From Metridium senile (lineage: Eukaryota > Cnidaria > Anthozoa > Actiniaria > Metridiidae), in NCBI GenBank assembly GCA_949775045.1, contig OX459096.1, forward strand, positions 34,824,371 through 34,888,370: a stretch of DNA of 64,000 nucleotides. Direction: 5' to 3'. The notes beneath the pieces were generated by a model. That model saw only the letters and a program-made list of their open reading frames with translations. It was not told the origin of the DNA and searched no databases. Positions 22,598-35,804 of the stretch are shown here, in pieces; the stretch's first letter is position 1, and every line of letters starts with the position of its first letter. Both the position numbers and the translations under genes were made by a program.

Positions 22598-25500
22598 CTG
22601 TTGAACAAATCATAAACATTTATATTTATTATGTGAATAACTGATTAATTATTTTCCCTTTGATAAAGATCTGTTTATAAAACATGTTTATAAAGTTTAT
22701 AAAGCTTCAGGTGATATATTTCCTTTCGCATAAGAGTTTTGTTTCTTTTACATAAACACAGATCAAACTAAGAAGAACATGAATTGAAATGTGCTTACCA
22801 TATAAAAACTTTCATCGTTGCCATTTGAACTGAAAAATAGAAAAGAAGCAAAGCTATTTTTTGCAGATAATTTGATGAGTATTCAGCAAATATTGAATAA
22901 CAATATACAATAGTAGAATGATATACCTGCTCTGTAATCTGGCTTTTTTTTCTAAAAAAATAAAATATGTCAATAATTATTTCATCAAATATAAAATTGA
23001 TTAAACATCGGTATATCAATCCATGCATCAGTTTTTTTTAAATTTAAAAGTTTTTAATTTCCTTTACGGCTACAAGCCTGCATTACCTATCCGATGCTTC
23101 CAAATGATGTAACCAAGAAGGATGATGTTGAAAACCAGAGCAATAGCAAACAACACACCAAGGACTATAGCAGGGACTTGAGAACATTCTAGTAAAATAT
23201 CTAGTGACAAAAAAAGAGATTTGAAATTTGAGATTTGAAATTTGAGGAAAGAAGTTTGTCTTAAGCTTGAGATAGGATTTTATTTTCCTGCGATACTAAA
23301 ATATAACTTCGTATTTTTACTAGTTTCATGTCTAGAAATTGAGAACAAATTACCTCTGAAACCTTATTATATTTAATCTTATACGTAAACTATGTTTTAG
23401 CGCATTATAAGTAGCTTGAGCAACGTTTCCCTCGAAGTTTATACAAGATACAGTCAAGATGGGATCCAAGGCAAAATACAGTCCAGGCACGCTCCCATGC
23501 AAGATACAGTCAAGATGGGATCCAATGCAAGATACAGTCCAGGGGCCAGTTGTACGTAGCCTGGATAGTGCTATCCGCGGATAAAAGTTATCCACTTCAT
23601 AGGTTTTTTATAGATTTTATCCGCTGGATAGGGATTTATCCGGTGGATAGCGCTATCCAGGCTACGTACAACCGGCCCCAGATGCGCTCCCATGCAAGAT
23701 ACAGTCAAGATGGGATCCAAGGCAAGATACATTTCAGATGGGATCCCATGCAAGATACAGTCAAGATGGGATCCCATACAAGATACATTGTAGATGGGAT
23801 CCCATTTAAGATACAGTCAAGATGGGATCCCATGCAAGATACATATCAGATGGGATCCCATGCAAGATACAGTCAAGATGGGATCTCATGCAAGATACAT
23901 TCAAGATGGGATCCCATGCAAGATACATTTCAGATGGGATCCCATGTAAGATACAGTCAAGATGGGATCTCATGCAAGATACAGTCAAGATGGGATCTCT
24001 GCAAGATACATTATAGATGGGATCCCATTTAAGATACAGTCAGGATGAGATCTTGATACATGCAGTCAAAATACAGTCAAGATACAGTCAAGATGGGTTA
24101 GAATTATATCCTTCAGAATGTTGATTTCCACTTATTATTTTAGGAACCACCAGGTACGGATATAAGGAGCATTTCGACCGTGTATTAGCCAATCATGCAG
24201 AGCGAGCATTCTTCGAAAGTAGCCAAAAACAAAAGTAATAATTAAGACTAGTCGTTTCTATCAAAAGTGAACTGCTGCGAGCTGTTTACACAATATTCCA
24301 CAGGCAGTCCAATATTGGCTATTCAGTAAGCGAATATGTAAGCTTTATGTTCAATAACGTTTTTAGTAATGTTACATGTATGTGATTCTAGCCTGCGTGG
24401 CGGCTCTTGGCAAAACTTTCGAATCGAGATTTTTTGCTGGTATATCGCACACAGGAATCCCAAGAATAGTGTTACAATAATATTTATATTGATAACAGTA
24501 ATAGTAATAGATTGATACAACCGTTACATGTAAAGCATCATACAGTAGTTTTTAAAAGAAATGTGAATTTACCTGAACTATTATGGTGCTCCTCATCTCT
24601 CTGTGTTCCAGATCGACATGGAATAACAACACAGTTATGGACCTCGTTTATCATCATATCAGCTAATGACAACATGTTCCTTGAGAACACGGATTTGATT
24701 GACATTTGCTTGCACAAGGCTGCGTCTTCCATTGTGTAATTTACTAGAATAGGTACAATACTGGCTTCCCAACCCATGATGGCGCTCATGTTATCCGTAT
24801 TGATACCACTACATACAACAGAGAGGGTTTGAATGAAGGTCTGTGTTTTCATAAAGGATATATCTTTTCCTTTTGCCAAAACCTTCGTCAAGACATTGTC
24901 AGTATTCAAAGATTGATAACATTTCAGCATTGACATGATACGACTTGTAACAAGATGTACGTACTCAGACAATGTCATGTTAAACATATTGGATCTTGAG
25001 AAACCTAAAATATGTTCCAGTTTGTCCTCTGTGATATTCAGTATGGCCGATATGTTTTTGAACGACTGTGAAACTATCCCGGGTATCAATAAATGCCACT
25101 TTGATGGTTGTAGGACAAATAAATCATGAGTGATACAATCAAAGCCAGCTACGGGTGGAATAACAAGAGGATCTAGATAGATGATACTACCAAGATGATC
25201 CAAGAAAGTCTTTAAAACATCAATACTTTGAAGGGAACATTGACCACACACATCAGTAGAAGATACACTAAATATAGTTGATGCTTGGCCAACCAGAGAA
25301 GTATGGAGGACTTGTAGTTGCGATGTAAAACTACTCTTCGTCTGAACAAACAAAGCGGTTAAATTACGAAAAGACAAACTTGTTAGTGAAGAAATGTCGG
25401 TTGAGATAGTTCTAGCATGGACATTCATGGACACTGCATACAACAAAGGCCAGTCAGTAGGCTGACTATCCAAACCCCAAGACACCTTCTCGTATGGTAA

Positions 25501-28500
25501 ATCAGACAAACTCTGGGCGACTGTCAGCAAAGGTGCTGTATCATTTAACGTGGCGTTAAACTTTACCATGAGTGAGTCAATACTTATTGAACGAAAAGCC
25601 ACTAGAATGCCAATTGGTCGACACAAGGCGAGATCACTCTTTCCCATCATACTGGCAATAAGTCTCGATGGTGTCACACTCAAGAGCTGTGACTCGGATA
25701 CTTTGCATGAGCATGGCAGTTCTTTAAAGGTAAACTTTGTCAAGACATCAAGATCACTAGAGGTAATTTTAAAGAGAATAGACATCTCAGTTTGGTTCAA
25801 GTTCAAATGTTTGTTGTAGAAGACAAGAAGCGTTTCTTGACGTAATGTTTCTAAGCTAATCCAGTCCATAGATTGGATATCAGAGATGGTCTTGTTTTCA
25901 GAAAAGCCTTTTCCTGTAAGAAGTCTCTTAAAAGTTCTTTCCCAAAACAAATTCAGTTTAGCAAAGTTGATACTCGATACGTCCACCAGTCCAAGCAGTG
26001 ATTTGAAATCTGTTTCTGTAACGTTGAGCTGTAAGCTTCCGCTAGTGATAATCTCTTTTTTTAAAGATGGAATCATTTCAAGCCATTCTGTAGGTGCAAG
26101 GTATTTTAGATTGTCTAATGATACACCCAACGCTGATGCTGTTAATGAAAGATTTATTTTGTAGTTTTTCTTTAAGAATTTTTGAAGTTTTTCAACAGTT
26201 ACAAGTAGTGAATAGCCATCTAGTGTTGTTTCGGTGATGCCAAGAGTAGTAGATATCTCAGCCTTGTTAGTACTGAAGGTGGAAAACAGTTCAGAGCTTT
26301 TCTTTGCAGAATATGTTCTAAGTACTGTCTTTTCGTAGCTTTCTGACGTTGTATGGATTGAATTGGCAGCAGCTAACAAAGACTCGAGTGTACTGATTTT
26401 GATTTTGTCTTTACTCAAGTCAGAATATAGCGACAACTTTGGCCTGTCTAGAAGATCCATTTGTGGCCAGTCGTTGATATTTACGCCCAATATTCTTGAA
26501 TTGTAGCGCCAAGTAAGATTAGAACACGTTTCTACCATTCTCATTAATGACAGAGAGACACTCCCAACACTTGGGCAAAGTAATTCAAGTTCTTGCATTG
26601 TTTGGGATTTGGCCGCTACATAAAAGTTTGTTGCTTTACAAGTAGCTTTATTTTTCGCGATGCCAACCAGCAGTGCTGTGGTGCTGTAACAAGACCTTGT
26701 CTTCAGTGTCGCAAGATCTAAACTACAGTATTTGTTCAAATCCTTGATGTCCATTAACTCTAACACTGATATCTGAGCATTACTCATACCGTAGATTGTT
26801 TTCATCGTGTCGAGGTCGAAACCACTAAGCGACAAGAGTACGCTAAGAGTGGAGTTGTCCAAAACAGCACTATCAGATATTGACTTAGCCGTTTTTAAAT
26901 CTCCAATTAAATCATTTTCAAACTTGTTCTTACTGGCAATGATGGTTGGAAGGACATACTTGGCTGCATATTTGTACTCAGCGATGGTACTGTTCTCAGC
27001 AGAAAGTTTAAGAATAAACAGCGTATCTGCACCAGTCATGTGCAGTTGTGAAGTTGGATGTTGTACCGCAGATCGCAATATACGTGGAATGTTTTCGTAA
27101 AGCTCGTAGACAGGAGAATCAAAGAGTTCCTGAAGCGTCTTGGAAGTGGTGTTATACATAGTGTTCAAGGCAATTCCAAGATCCTTGGAACTGGCATTTA
27201 AGAACGATTTCACAAGATCTGGAGATGTTGACACCTGACCTTGAGTTATAACAAGCAATGTCTCTACTTCAGTGAGTGTTAGGTTGAACACGGTCTCAAG
27301 AGTGTTTGTGATTGTACTTCTGTAGTTAGTCAGGGAAATGCCTCCTCCATTACACTTGGTATACACAGCATCAACAAAGTCATGAACTGGCTTGGGTAGC
27401 AATGTTTCTTTAGAAATGCTAATTACAGAGCAAGCATCTTCAATAGACACACTATCAATGCATTCCCACTCACTTGGACCAAGACTCATTGTGAAGCGAC
27501 AATTCTTCCAGTACTGATTACATGCATGCAGTAAAATCTGTAAGGCTGTTTTCGATGATGGATTTGTAAGTCCAGGTAGTACATCAATGGCAGTACCTTT
27601 CACTCTCAACATGGGGAAACACGACACTGATCTAGAGTGATCCCCAACCGTCTCCCAGACTATACTTGGGATGTTTTTGTCAAGAAGTTGCGACATGACG
27701 ATACCACACGCTTGTGACATCTGCAGCAAAGTGCTTCTTTCGGTTGATTGTTTTTGTTCTTTAGTTAAATTGTAAAGACTTGCAAACTGTACGACTGTAA
27801 GATTTGTTGTCTTATTAACCATATCATAGATCACAGCATCACTGGAGTTGACAGCAATCCCAAGCATGTTCACAATATCTTTTGCATTGTTTTTGTCAAT
27901 CAATTGTTTCTTCAGTAGAACAGGAGGAAGCAGATTGATAAAGCTGTCGATGGTGGAGTTTTTCAGCTGAGTTGCTGTTAAGCCAAATAGTGATGCAAGG
28001 TGGTATTCATTAGCAACGTCCAGGTATCCAATATAATTACCGATTCCCTCTAATACCATAGCATGAACTATCTCTTCCCATTTATCTGGTTTGTATGAAT
28101 AGCTCAAGTTTCTAACTGGAACACCAAGCCTCGTGGCCACTTTAGACAACTCAATGGACATCTTTTTGGTAATGTTTGTCAACATCATCTCCTGTATTTC
28201 ACCCATTTTTAGATACCTGCTTTTATATTGTACTAGTGCAGTACCAGTGATGTCACTTTGTGGGATAACCACTGACCAGTAGTAGTTTATATCTCTGAAA
28301 GTTGATGCCAGGGAATGTGACTCTCCGACAAAAAGAGTATTCACTTTGTTCTTGATAACATCTACCTCACTCTCATATAACGATTCAATGGTATATGTTT
28401 GTGGCGCCTTATCAACAAGGTAAATCGCGGCAAGTTTTTTAGCCATCTCGAGTTTGTCGGCAGGGCTTGCATCTAACCATGCTTTAGAAACAGGCCAGTT

Positions 28501-28599
28501 GATCATTGGCATATTGAGAATTGGCAAACGAATCTTGGGATTGTCTTCTTGGGCAAATACGCTTACACTCAAGACAGCAAGGACTAACAATCTGATCAT
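22343..28599 (-). CDS. Gene B: type I receptor with large ectodomain and ITAM-like tail
   Basis: I read exons 28599-24573, 23188-23087, 22951-22927, 22829-22799 and 22597-22343. Phases are 1,1,2,0 and the total is 4440 nt (1479 residues). Residues 1-16 are a signal peptide (MIRLLVLAVLSVSVFA), followed by a ~1325-residue ectodomain with over 20 N-glycosylation sequons. A transmembrane helix follows (VPAIVLGVLFAIALVFNIIL, about 1347-1372), then a ~107-residue tail. The tail carries YMNN, YQSL at 1427 and YSSL at 1437 (YxxL-x6-YxxL, exact ITAM spacing), YQDV 1459 and YQSL 1470, and a proline run LPPKP. ITAM motifs are tyrosine-phosphorylated by Src kinases and recruit Syk-type kinases. The frame stays open upstream to 28776, but the signal peptide fixes the start at 28599, and an acceptor at 28623 (as in gene C) implies a 5' UTR exon. 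I do not recognise the ectodomain family. Its twin is gene C. Confidence 0.85.
22799..22951 (-). other. Gene B microexons (25 and 31 nt)
   Basis: Exon 22951-22927 (KKARLQS) and exon 22829-22799 (SNGNDESFYM) each have AG/GT borders and restore the frame. The second ends with the tyrosine of a YMNN motif completed in the next exon. YxN is a Grb2-type SH2 site. Such tiny exons invite regulated skipping; skipping both together removes 56 nt and would shift the frame. Confidence 0.65.
23087..23188 (-). other. Gene B transmembrane exon
   Basis: The 102-nt exon has acceptor TTTTACTAG|AATGTT and donor ATAG|GTAATG. It codes for ECSQVPAIVLGVLFAIALVF and then NIILLGYIIWKHRI, a single hydrophobic helix followed by basic residues (type I topology). 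There is no similarity to the gene C transmembrane exon. Confidence 0.8.
23455..24110. repeat. 28-bp minisatellite in gene B intron
   Basis: About twenty copies of a unit close to GATGGGATCCCATGCAAGATACAGTCAA lie in the intron between the ectodomain and transmembrane exons. GGGATCCC is itself palindromic. The array is split by the MITE at 23542-23679. The several open frames it produces on both strands are artefacts. Confidence 0.9.
23542..23679. mobile_element. MITE with GGGGCCAGTTGTACGTAGCC ends, inserted in the minisatellite
   Basis: The ends GGGGCCAGTTGTACGTAGCC and GGCTACGTACAACCGGCCCC are inverted; the interior has GGATAGTGCTATCC / GGATAGCGCTATCC palindromes. Repeat units lie on both sides, so the insertion postdates the array. 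I recall similar GGGGCCGGTTGTNCGAA ends in coral and anemone genomes (from memory, not searched). Confidence 0.8.
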
Positions 28600-28622
28600 T
28601 TTGTATCTGCTATTTTCAGATC
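24573..28622 (-). other. Gene B exon 2: whole ectodomain in one exon
   Basis: The exon runs from an acceptor TTCAG|GATCTG (28622) through the ATG at 28599 to donor CAG|GTAAATTC after 24573. It encodes the signal peptide and the entire ectodomain. It is near-identical in protein sequence to 36950-41001 on the other strand. The last encoded residues are EEHHNSSG. Confidence 0.85.
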
Positions 28623-30060
28623 CTGAATTTGACATAAAAAACTTGGTTAGCAGATGTGCATGTGTTGAAATCTGTGACGTGTTATGCATGCATAAGCATA
28701 GAAATAGTATATTAGTATATAGTTGATAATATAGAGTAACAGAGACAATGATTTTAGCCCTTACTTTTTGTCTCACAAATGGTTGTCTGTCAACATACAG
28801 TAAGGCTGCATCACAAAGGGATGTATATATAATTCTTAGAACTGCGTTATAAATGGTTACGTTGTAGTTACGATTAAACGCCTAAAACTAGAGTTTTCAA
28901 TTTTGTTCCTAAATCTAAGTCTATTTTTTAAACCAGGGTATATTTTTCAGCTATAGCTGGCTGGGGCCTTTTTTTGTCTCTCACACACTCCACACTACAT
29001 TCTGTATTGTTGATGATTTGTATGGAGGGATTCTAATAGATATGAAATAGTTTTAGCCTGTTTTTAAGAATTGTTGAAAGACCCCGATCCATATAAAGTC
29101 TTCAAGGCTTACTCGGTCTGTACTTCAATGATGTTTCAAAGGGAAACCGTTCATCACGATGACTTCAACGAGCGACCCAATACAATGGCGATACGGTCTA
29201 CAGTTTTTATAATTAAATCAGTTAAACCTAACTATCAAATATCTATCTTTTCTATTTACACCGTATTAAAATGCGTATTGTACATTCTTCGTATGGTGCG
29301 GCTGTGTAAGGTCCACGCTGTATATATTCTGACTTAACTTGAAAATAATAAATCAGTTTTTTGTGTGTTTTCAATATATATACAATAACATCTATTCATG
29401 CTTAGAGCTTGTCGGAATGGAGTCTTTCAAAAACATCAACAAATAGACGAATTACATGCATAATACATTATTATACTACCATACATAGATTTTAGCTCTT
29501 GGAACTGATGACACTTTTAATTGGTCAGGATTTTCCCCTAACATTGTCTGCCTTATAGCTAGAGGAAGGCCATTAAAAGTGTTTTCTAAAAATAATTTCT
29601 TGGTTTCGTCTGGGATTGATATATGCATTTGTCTAGCATGTGTATATTGGCTAAAATGTGGTATACTGGCGCGAAATAAATCTAGCAGTGATATTGCCTT
29701 CAAGTAGTTAAACAGTGTTAAAGGGCTTTAAGTAATGTCAGGCCAGCTGACAACCGCTTTGCTCTAGATGTATATGTTATTCGCTCTGCAAAAATATTTC
29801 TTTCTCTGAGTGATCTTGTATAGACAATAAACCAGTCGGACAAACTTTTTGAACCTTTTTCCCGGCCTTAGTTTTGGTATATGTTTTCAAAAGAATAGGA
29901 CAATACAATACAATATTGTATCAGTTATTATATTATATTTTAGTTGAAGAGTTGACATTGGAATGTCTGAGAAGGACAAGGAAGTTGCAAGAAAATATAG
30001 TGAGATATTTATAAATGTCCTCTGTTTTTGGCGAAACAAACACACACAACTACTTTGAAT

Positions 30061-30195
30061 TACCACTATTCATTGAAGGTTTAGTGAGCTAAGTTTTATT
30101 TTTTAAAGCAAAGCTATAAGGTATGTATCTATCCAATTTGTGAATGAGCTCGTCGATCTTGTATTTTTGAGCTCATAGTATTGTAACTAAACCAA
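30061..30195 (-). promoter_or_regulatory. Conserved upstream block of gene B (candidate promoter or 5' UTR exon)
   Basis: Reverse-complemented, this matches 34276-34403 in pieces: ACTATGAGCTCAAA, then CGACGAG, then AAATTGGATAGATAC, then GAATAGTGG. It lies about 1.5 kb upstream of the gene B ATG. Surrounding sequence does not align, so it may be functionally kept or may be duplication residue. Confidence 0.45.
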
Positions 30196-31835
30196 CAGGC
30201 AGTTCAAGTTCATAACGAGACAAATAATGATTATGCTTACCATTTATTCAGAATAGATAGTATCCGCGTTATTCTCGACATTGGATTGTCGACAGCCTCG
30301 ATTATTGCTGGATTGAAGACATTAGCTTCCGTGGTCTTCTTGCTCTTCATTATAGGTGGGCTTGCTATGTTCAGAGTATGCGAGGAAGACTGGGGATGTC
30401 CTGACGATGTCCTTGGTCAAATGTTTGATCCTCTTCCACAATTGCCTCTCTTCACACAGAGGGTGGAGAAGGAGGTCTTAAGATGTGCGTTTTCTCATTT
30501 TATTCTTTGCCAGAAAAAATGTCATATTTTTATACAATAAATATGTTCCGTGCAAATGCCTCTCAAAACGCTGAAAATTGCATTTCCGTGGGTCTGAATT
30601 TCAAAATATTCCGGAGAAGCACTTATCCCCCAAACACCCAAGTTTCTAATGCCATGGCGGTCGATTGTCTCGGCGAAAATTTCAGTCTGGCTATAACTTC
30701 ATGGAACCCTATGAGATATACACTAAATTACTTTGTGAAAAGGGTGTTGTTATAGTTCTTGGATATGTGAAGCCCAGTCCCCCATCCCCCTCCTGATAAA
30801 AATTCCACACACTCGTGGGCTATAGTCTATCAGGTGTCGAAATCAGATGAAGCATTTAACATTGACTGTAGTCATCTTTGGCCATTATTGATAATTTTGC
30901 ATGGGCTATAGATTAATAAAAAATCACTTTAAAAAAGAAAAATATGTCGGGCCCATCAATTTTATATTAAAAATGTTTCTTTTAGGAAACTTTGGTAATG
31001 TGACCATTGGTGCCAGATGAGTTTCAAATTTTCAGGAGGTTCTTACAGACATGCCCATTTGATATTCAGGGTACGCAACATTGTCAACCAAACAGCAAGT
31101 TTACCAACAAACATCTCGTTCCATCGTACTTTAATATCTCATGTTAATACCGACAGTGAATACCCTGTCGTATCCTGGTGTTGACTAAAGTAGTAAGCCC
31201 CGGGTAAGCGAGTCCCTAGCTGTCCACACGTGTTGATTTGTTGCCACATACTTATCTACCTGTCACGTCAACATTGTTATGTCCAACTTACACATACTTT
31301 TTGAAACAACCTCCAAAGTAGATACGTTTGCAAAAGCACTTGTAACAATAAAAATAAGAAGAAGACTTTATTTCACGAGGCTGAACATATTTACTGGTTA
31401 CCCAGTATAGTAGTTTACAATATGGTTTTCCTAAGTTAATTAATATAAGAGAACAAAATAGTTCACGGAGCATCCATTTTTAGCCGGAAGGTGGGATCGG
31501 GAGAATCGTTAATATCAACATTTTACAAAGAATAGAAAAATGGATAACAAGCCTGAATTTGTTCATTCCTATTTCATGGCATGGAGCTTGTTTCAGTGTT
31601 TTTGTGAAGACGGGCTAAACGATTCGTAAACTCTATAAACCAGATTCGTGAGAGGGCAACCAACTCTATGTGTATATAAACGGAAACGTGCAAGGGTATC
31701 TTATTGTTACCATCAATAGATATATATATAGTGTATATACCCGTTGATTGCTGTTAAGCCCTCCCACACGAATAAGTGCGAATATAAAACAAATATAGAT
31801 CAGGGTTTTGAAATTGCATAGAAATCTAGTTATTA

Positions 31836-32546
31836 GGGACCGGTCATTATTTATGTGGGGGGGTGGGGGGGAATTTTTTTGTCTGAATCAAAAAGACTAT
31901 CCCTGGCCCACCCCCTGAGGTATTACATTTAACTTTTGACCCACCCCAAATGGAATTCATTTCAGAGGCAGCCCCCCCCCCCTCCCCCTTCAGGCAGCTG
32001 TCTTCAAATTGATTAAGGGCATTACCCTAGACAGTTTCACTGTTGAAAATCTCTGTTTCCCAGAAGGCTACACGATTACGTGCACATGCACTTTGCGAAG
32101 AGGAACTAAGTAAAGATAGCCTTGCAAAGGTTAATAAGAGAAGTGCCATTAAACATTTAGAAATAATGAAGAATCAAGGAGTATTTGCTCTGGATGCATA
32201 TGAACTTATTGACAATACTTTTGAAAGACTTCAAATGTTGTAGAAATATTACTGTTTGCTTTGTTAAACTGATAAAAACTAAAAAAAATTAATGTTGCTT
32301 TTTATACATACTACATGGCAATTAATATACTAGGTTTGCATGGAAACACGTTTTTTATCCAATTTGATAACACACAACTTACTTTATACATTCATGTATG
32401 TTCTTTACAAAAGAGAAATGGCCCACTGCACCCACAACTCAGTGAAATTTAATTCCAACCCACCCCCTGTTATTGAAAAATATAAGCATGGCCCCCCCTA
32501 TGATTTCTCCCCCCCCCACCCCCCCACATAAATAATGACCGGTCCC
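31836..32546. mobile_element. 711-bp element with GGGACCGGTCATTATTTATG ends carrying an exon-like fragment
   Basis: The inverted ends GGGACCGGTCATTATTTATG and CATAAATAATGACCGGTCCC are flanked by TTA on both sides. G-runs and C-runs lie just inside. In the middle, an acceptor-like CTCTGTTTCCCAG precedes an open frame (about 32064-32243) coding KATRLRAHALCEEELSKDSL and then NQGVFALDAYELIDNTFERL up to a stop. This looks like a captured 3'-terminal exon, though the source is not recognised. Confidence 0.75.
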
Positions 32547-34275
32547 TTAGCGGTCAATATTATACAGAGCCATTTATTTGACATGCTTCTTAATTCCGGA
32601 ACAATAGCATTAATCTGAAAATATTTATTATAAAATTGTATGAAATTAATAAAAATAGAAACATGAATTAAAAGATAAGACATTAATTAAAAAATAAGAT
32701 AGAATAATGAATGATAATTAATAGCATTTGATAGATTAATATAGTTGATTGATAGATTAATAATACAGTTGATTATATAATAAGTTTTAATGACGTCAAT
32801 CTAGCCATGATATTATTTGACTATATATGTTTAAACATAGACCAAGTCAGTAATTTTCCCACGAGAAGTTTTATAGCGGTTCGGTGAGTTGCATTGAATA
32901 TGGTCATTGACCATAGGGATGACCATAAAAGGATTAGTAAAGAAGTATTAATTTAATCGACCACTTCAATTAATATAATATTTTTAAACATCTTTCTAAC
33001 TCCTTGGAAATCTTTACTTGCTAAAATAGGCTTGACTAATTATCAATCCGCCTCTAAGTATATAAGTCTATTGCGAAAGTTCACTATTTTTTATAGAAAT
33101 ACAAATAGTTTCATTGTTAATAAAAGATTTTGTGTTTCTTGTGTTGTTTATAAGGTAGGGGGTTTCCCAGGGGTGCTTCGATCATTCTAGTCATCTATTG
33201 TTTTACTATAGAAACATTTTTGTATCGTAGTGTTTCTGCGTGGGAACGATGAAAAGTCACACGGTCTTTTAGCACACAATCCTAATGCGATTTTGGAACC
33301 CCTAAGATCATTAGTATCTTTCAAAAGTTGTTATTGACAACCGTCTTTTAGGTATTTCTTTCATTTCAGCACTATCATCACCGTTATCGTTTATATTTTA
33401 ATCCTACAACTATTTTTCTAGACTTTGATAATTTATATCTCTCAATGTTTTTCATCTTTGCCTTCATTCGCTTCTCTCTTTTCTAAATTCCTATATACTT
33501 CGAATTTCTTTTTCCCGTGTTTCTAGTATTTCATCTTTTATGCATATGTGCACCAATAAACTTGTTTGTAGTTATTTTCATGTATTCTACTGATCGTATA
33601 TATATGGCAAAATTAAACCAATTTGAAAAACAATATATAACCCGAACATAAAGTTAAGAAAAACAAAAACAATTAAACAGAATTTCACATAATGCCAAAC
33701 AAACTTGCATTTCTCTGATATATGTGGAATAGTGCTAGTTTCATAAAGAATTTTGCTCTTTTAGTAATGTACATACAGAAGGTTCTTGAAACAAATAAAA
33801 CATTTCAGTAATGACAAATCTTTTATTGAAAGGCGTTTCGTGGTGTGTGATCGATCTTGAGTAGAAATTATTCAAAGTTACTACGAATATGTTTTCTTCA
33901 TTATTATTGGCCGTCAGCACTTCGTTTTGACTTCACACAGCTCGCTCAGCTTGATGTTTAATGAAAGGTCCAATCGGAACGAACGAATGCACCTGCCTTC
34001 TGCGTCATAAATTAAAGCTCCTAACCTAACCTGACTTCACTCGACCATATTCATCAAATTCACGATAATAAAGTAGCATTTTTTCAAAACTCATTTGATC
34101 CCTATGAAAAATTAAAAAAAAAAATTATAAAATATTATCTAGTGTATGAGTTTGATTCGATAAATGTTTTAATACAGTTTTATTTTTAGAAATGTCTCAA
34201 CATTCCCGAATTGTTTATACAAGGTTTTGGTGCAGTCCTGATGTCCTGCTGAGGTGTAAACTGCTTGCATTCAGT

Positions 34276-34403
34276 ATTAGTTGCCACACTATGAGCTCAA
34301 ACACACAATTCCGACGAGTTCGTTCATAAATTGGATAGATACAGGACTTTAATTTACTTCAAAACCGTTAACTTGATTTACTCGACCATCGATGAATAGT
34401 GGT
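34276..34403 (+). promoter_or_regulatory. Conserved upstream block of gene C (candidate promoter or 5' UTR exon)
   Basis: Counterpart of 30061-30195 in inverted orientation, about 2.6 kb upstream of the gene C start. The extra distance relative to gene B is partly explained by the 594-bp and ~150-bp transposon insertions at 35805 and 36597. Confidence 0.45.
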
Positions 34404-35804
34404 TTAAGGTAGGTGTGATTTATTTTTGGGATAAAAATTGGAAACACCTAGATTTTGTATTATATTCATGGAACTTGTTTGAAACTTTAAGAAGTGAGAT
34501 GAAACCAATTTATTATTTATGGTGGTTTTTAAAATATGCCCAAAACTAAGTGAAAATACTTTAAAAGTGTTTTAGACAGAGGGACTATAAGAAAGATAAG
34601 GTTAATGGCAAAAAACAGCGAAAATTGACATTTAAAATATCAACAACTGACAGAGAAAACAGCGATATTAATCTTTGCGAAACAACTTGGTTTGAAATAT
34701 CACAAACTAAATTAGCATGTTGTCAATATTCGCTCACTTTCAACGATGCTTGATAATTTTTATTTTTTAAAAGTGGTTAATGATCAAGAAATCGAAACAA
34801 CAGCAGAACTTTGTACTGAAACTGCATTTTCAGTCTATTTGAAACACGTTCGTATCGAAAAATCTTTTTGAATATATTTTTTAGAATATAATTTTCAAGA
34901 CGAAGCTCTCCTTGTTAAGGATATTTTTCATGTTATGCTAGTACAACGAAATATATGATATAATGTATAAATAATAACAATAAAAAAGAATTTATACATT
35001 AATTGTTTGAGTTCAAAACATGCATATGACAATAGTATTTTTCTCAAAATTTGCACGAAAAGTAACACAAACATAGGAAGTTTACATTGAAACTAATCAT
35101 TGGTTGATAATTCAAGAATATGAGAAAAACCCGGCCATAAAACTGTAAAGTGCAAATTTTTATTCTGAATTTTATTTGCAACTAGCAAATTATATAAATT
35201 ATATTTCGCAATTTAAAAAAAAAATTAAATATTTGTCATACAAATAATGTATATTTATATCTATGTTACGAGTTTGTAAATGTTAGACATTTTAAACTTT
35301 TTCGATGAATTATATTATCATCCAAATAATTGTTTTCCAATTCAGCTGGTCACGTGATCTAGCACCTCATCTTCTATTTATAGATATTCTTATATATTTT
35401 TTTAGTCTTTTCAAGTCCAATCTCTTTGTAGACTATACAGCGGTTTTTATATAGTTTGAAAACAAAAGCTATACATTTGTGAAAGTTTTATTGATTTGTC
35501 ATCAATTCTGTGGACCGTATCGCCGATATTGTGCTCAGAACTATTAGGCTTATGGTAGAACAACAGATTTTCATGCGGGAGGTCTGGGTTTGCGCAATGG
35601 TCAGACCATTTCTAGGGGTCTTTCAATAATTGAGAAAAATATTTCTATCTTCTCGGATAATGACGTTAAATCGGAGGTTCCGTATATCCACACTATATTA
35701 ACTACTATACATAACCTAAACTGGTAGGACTCAACAACTGCAAAGCCGATTAATTGTAAAGAGTATTGGGATGTATTCATGAGTGAAAAAAGCATTCTAA
35801 TTAA

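Noticed and set aside
23350..24032. Possible repeat protein or CRISPR-like array
   Set aside because: The 28-bp units are contiguous with no unique spacers, in a eukaryotic intron; it is a minisatellite.
24935..28726. Plus-strand frames across gene B exon 2 and their mirror images in gene C
   Set aside because: Antisense frames recurring in both copies because the sense exons are near-identical; they carry no recognisable domain.
28600..28776. N-terminal extension of gene B to 28776
   Set aside because: The frame is open, but a signal peptide begins at the Met at 28599 and the acceptor at 28623 matches gene C, so the upstream part is intronic.
29476..29703. Minus-strand frame with NTFNGLPLAIRQ, reminiscent of a LINE reverse-transcriptase end
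   Set aside because: Only a few residues fit the pattern and no LINE tail follows; too weak to call.
30286..30540. Membrane-protein-like frame (TLASVVFLLFIIGGLAMFRV)
   Set aside because: Looks vaguely like a channel helix, but no flanking exons with agreeing splice sites and no recognised family; left as unexplained.
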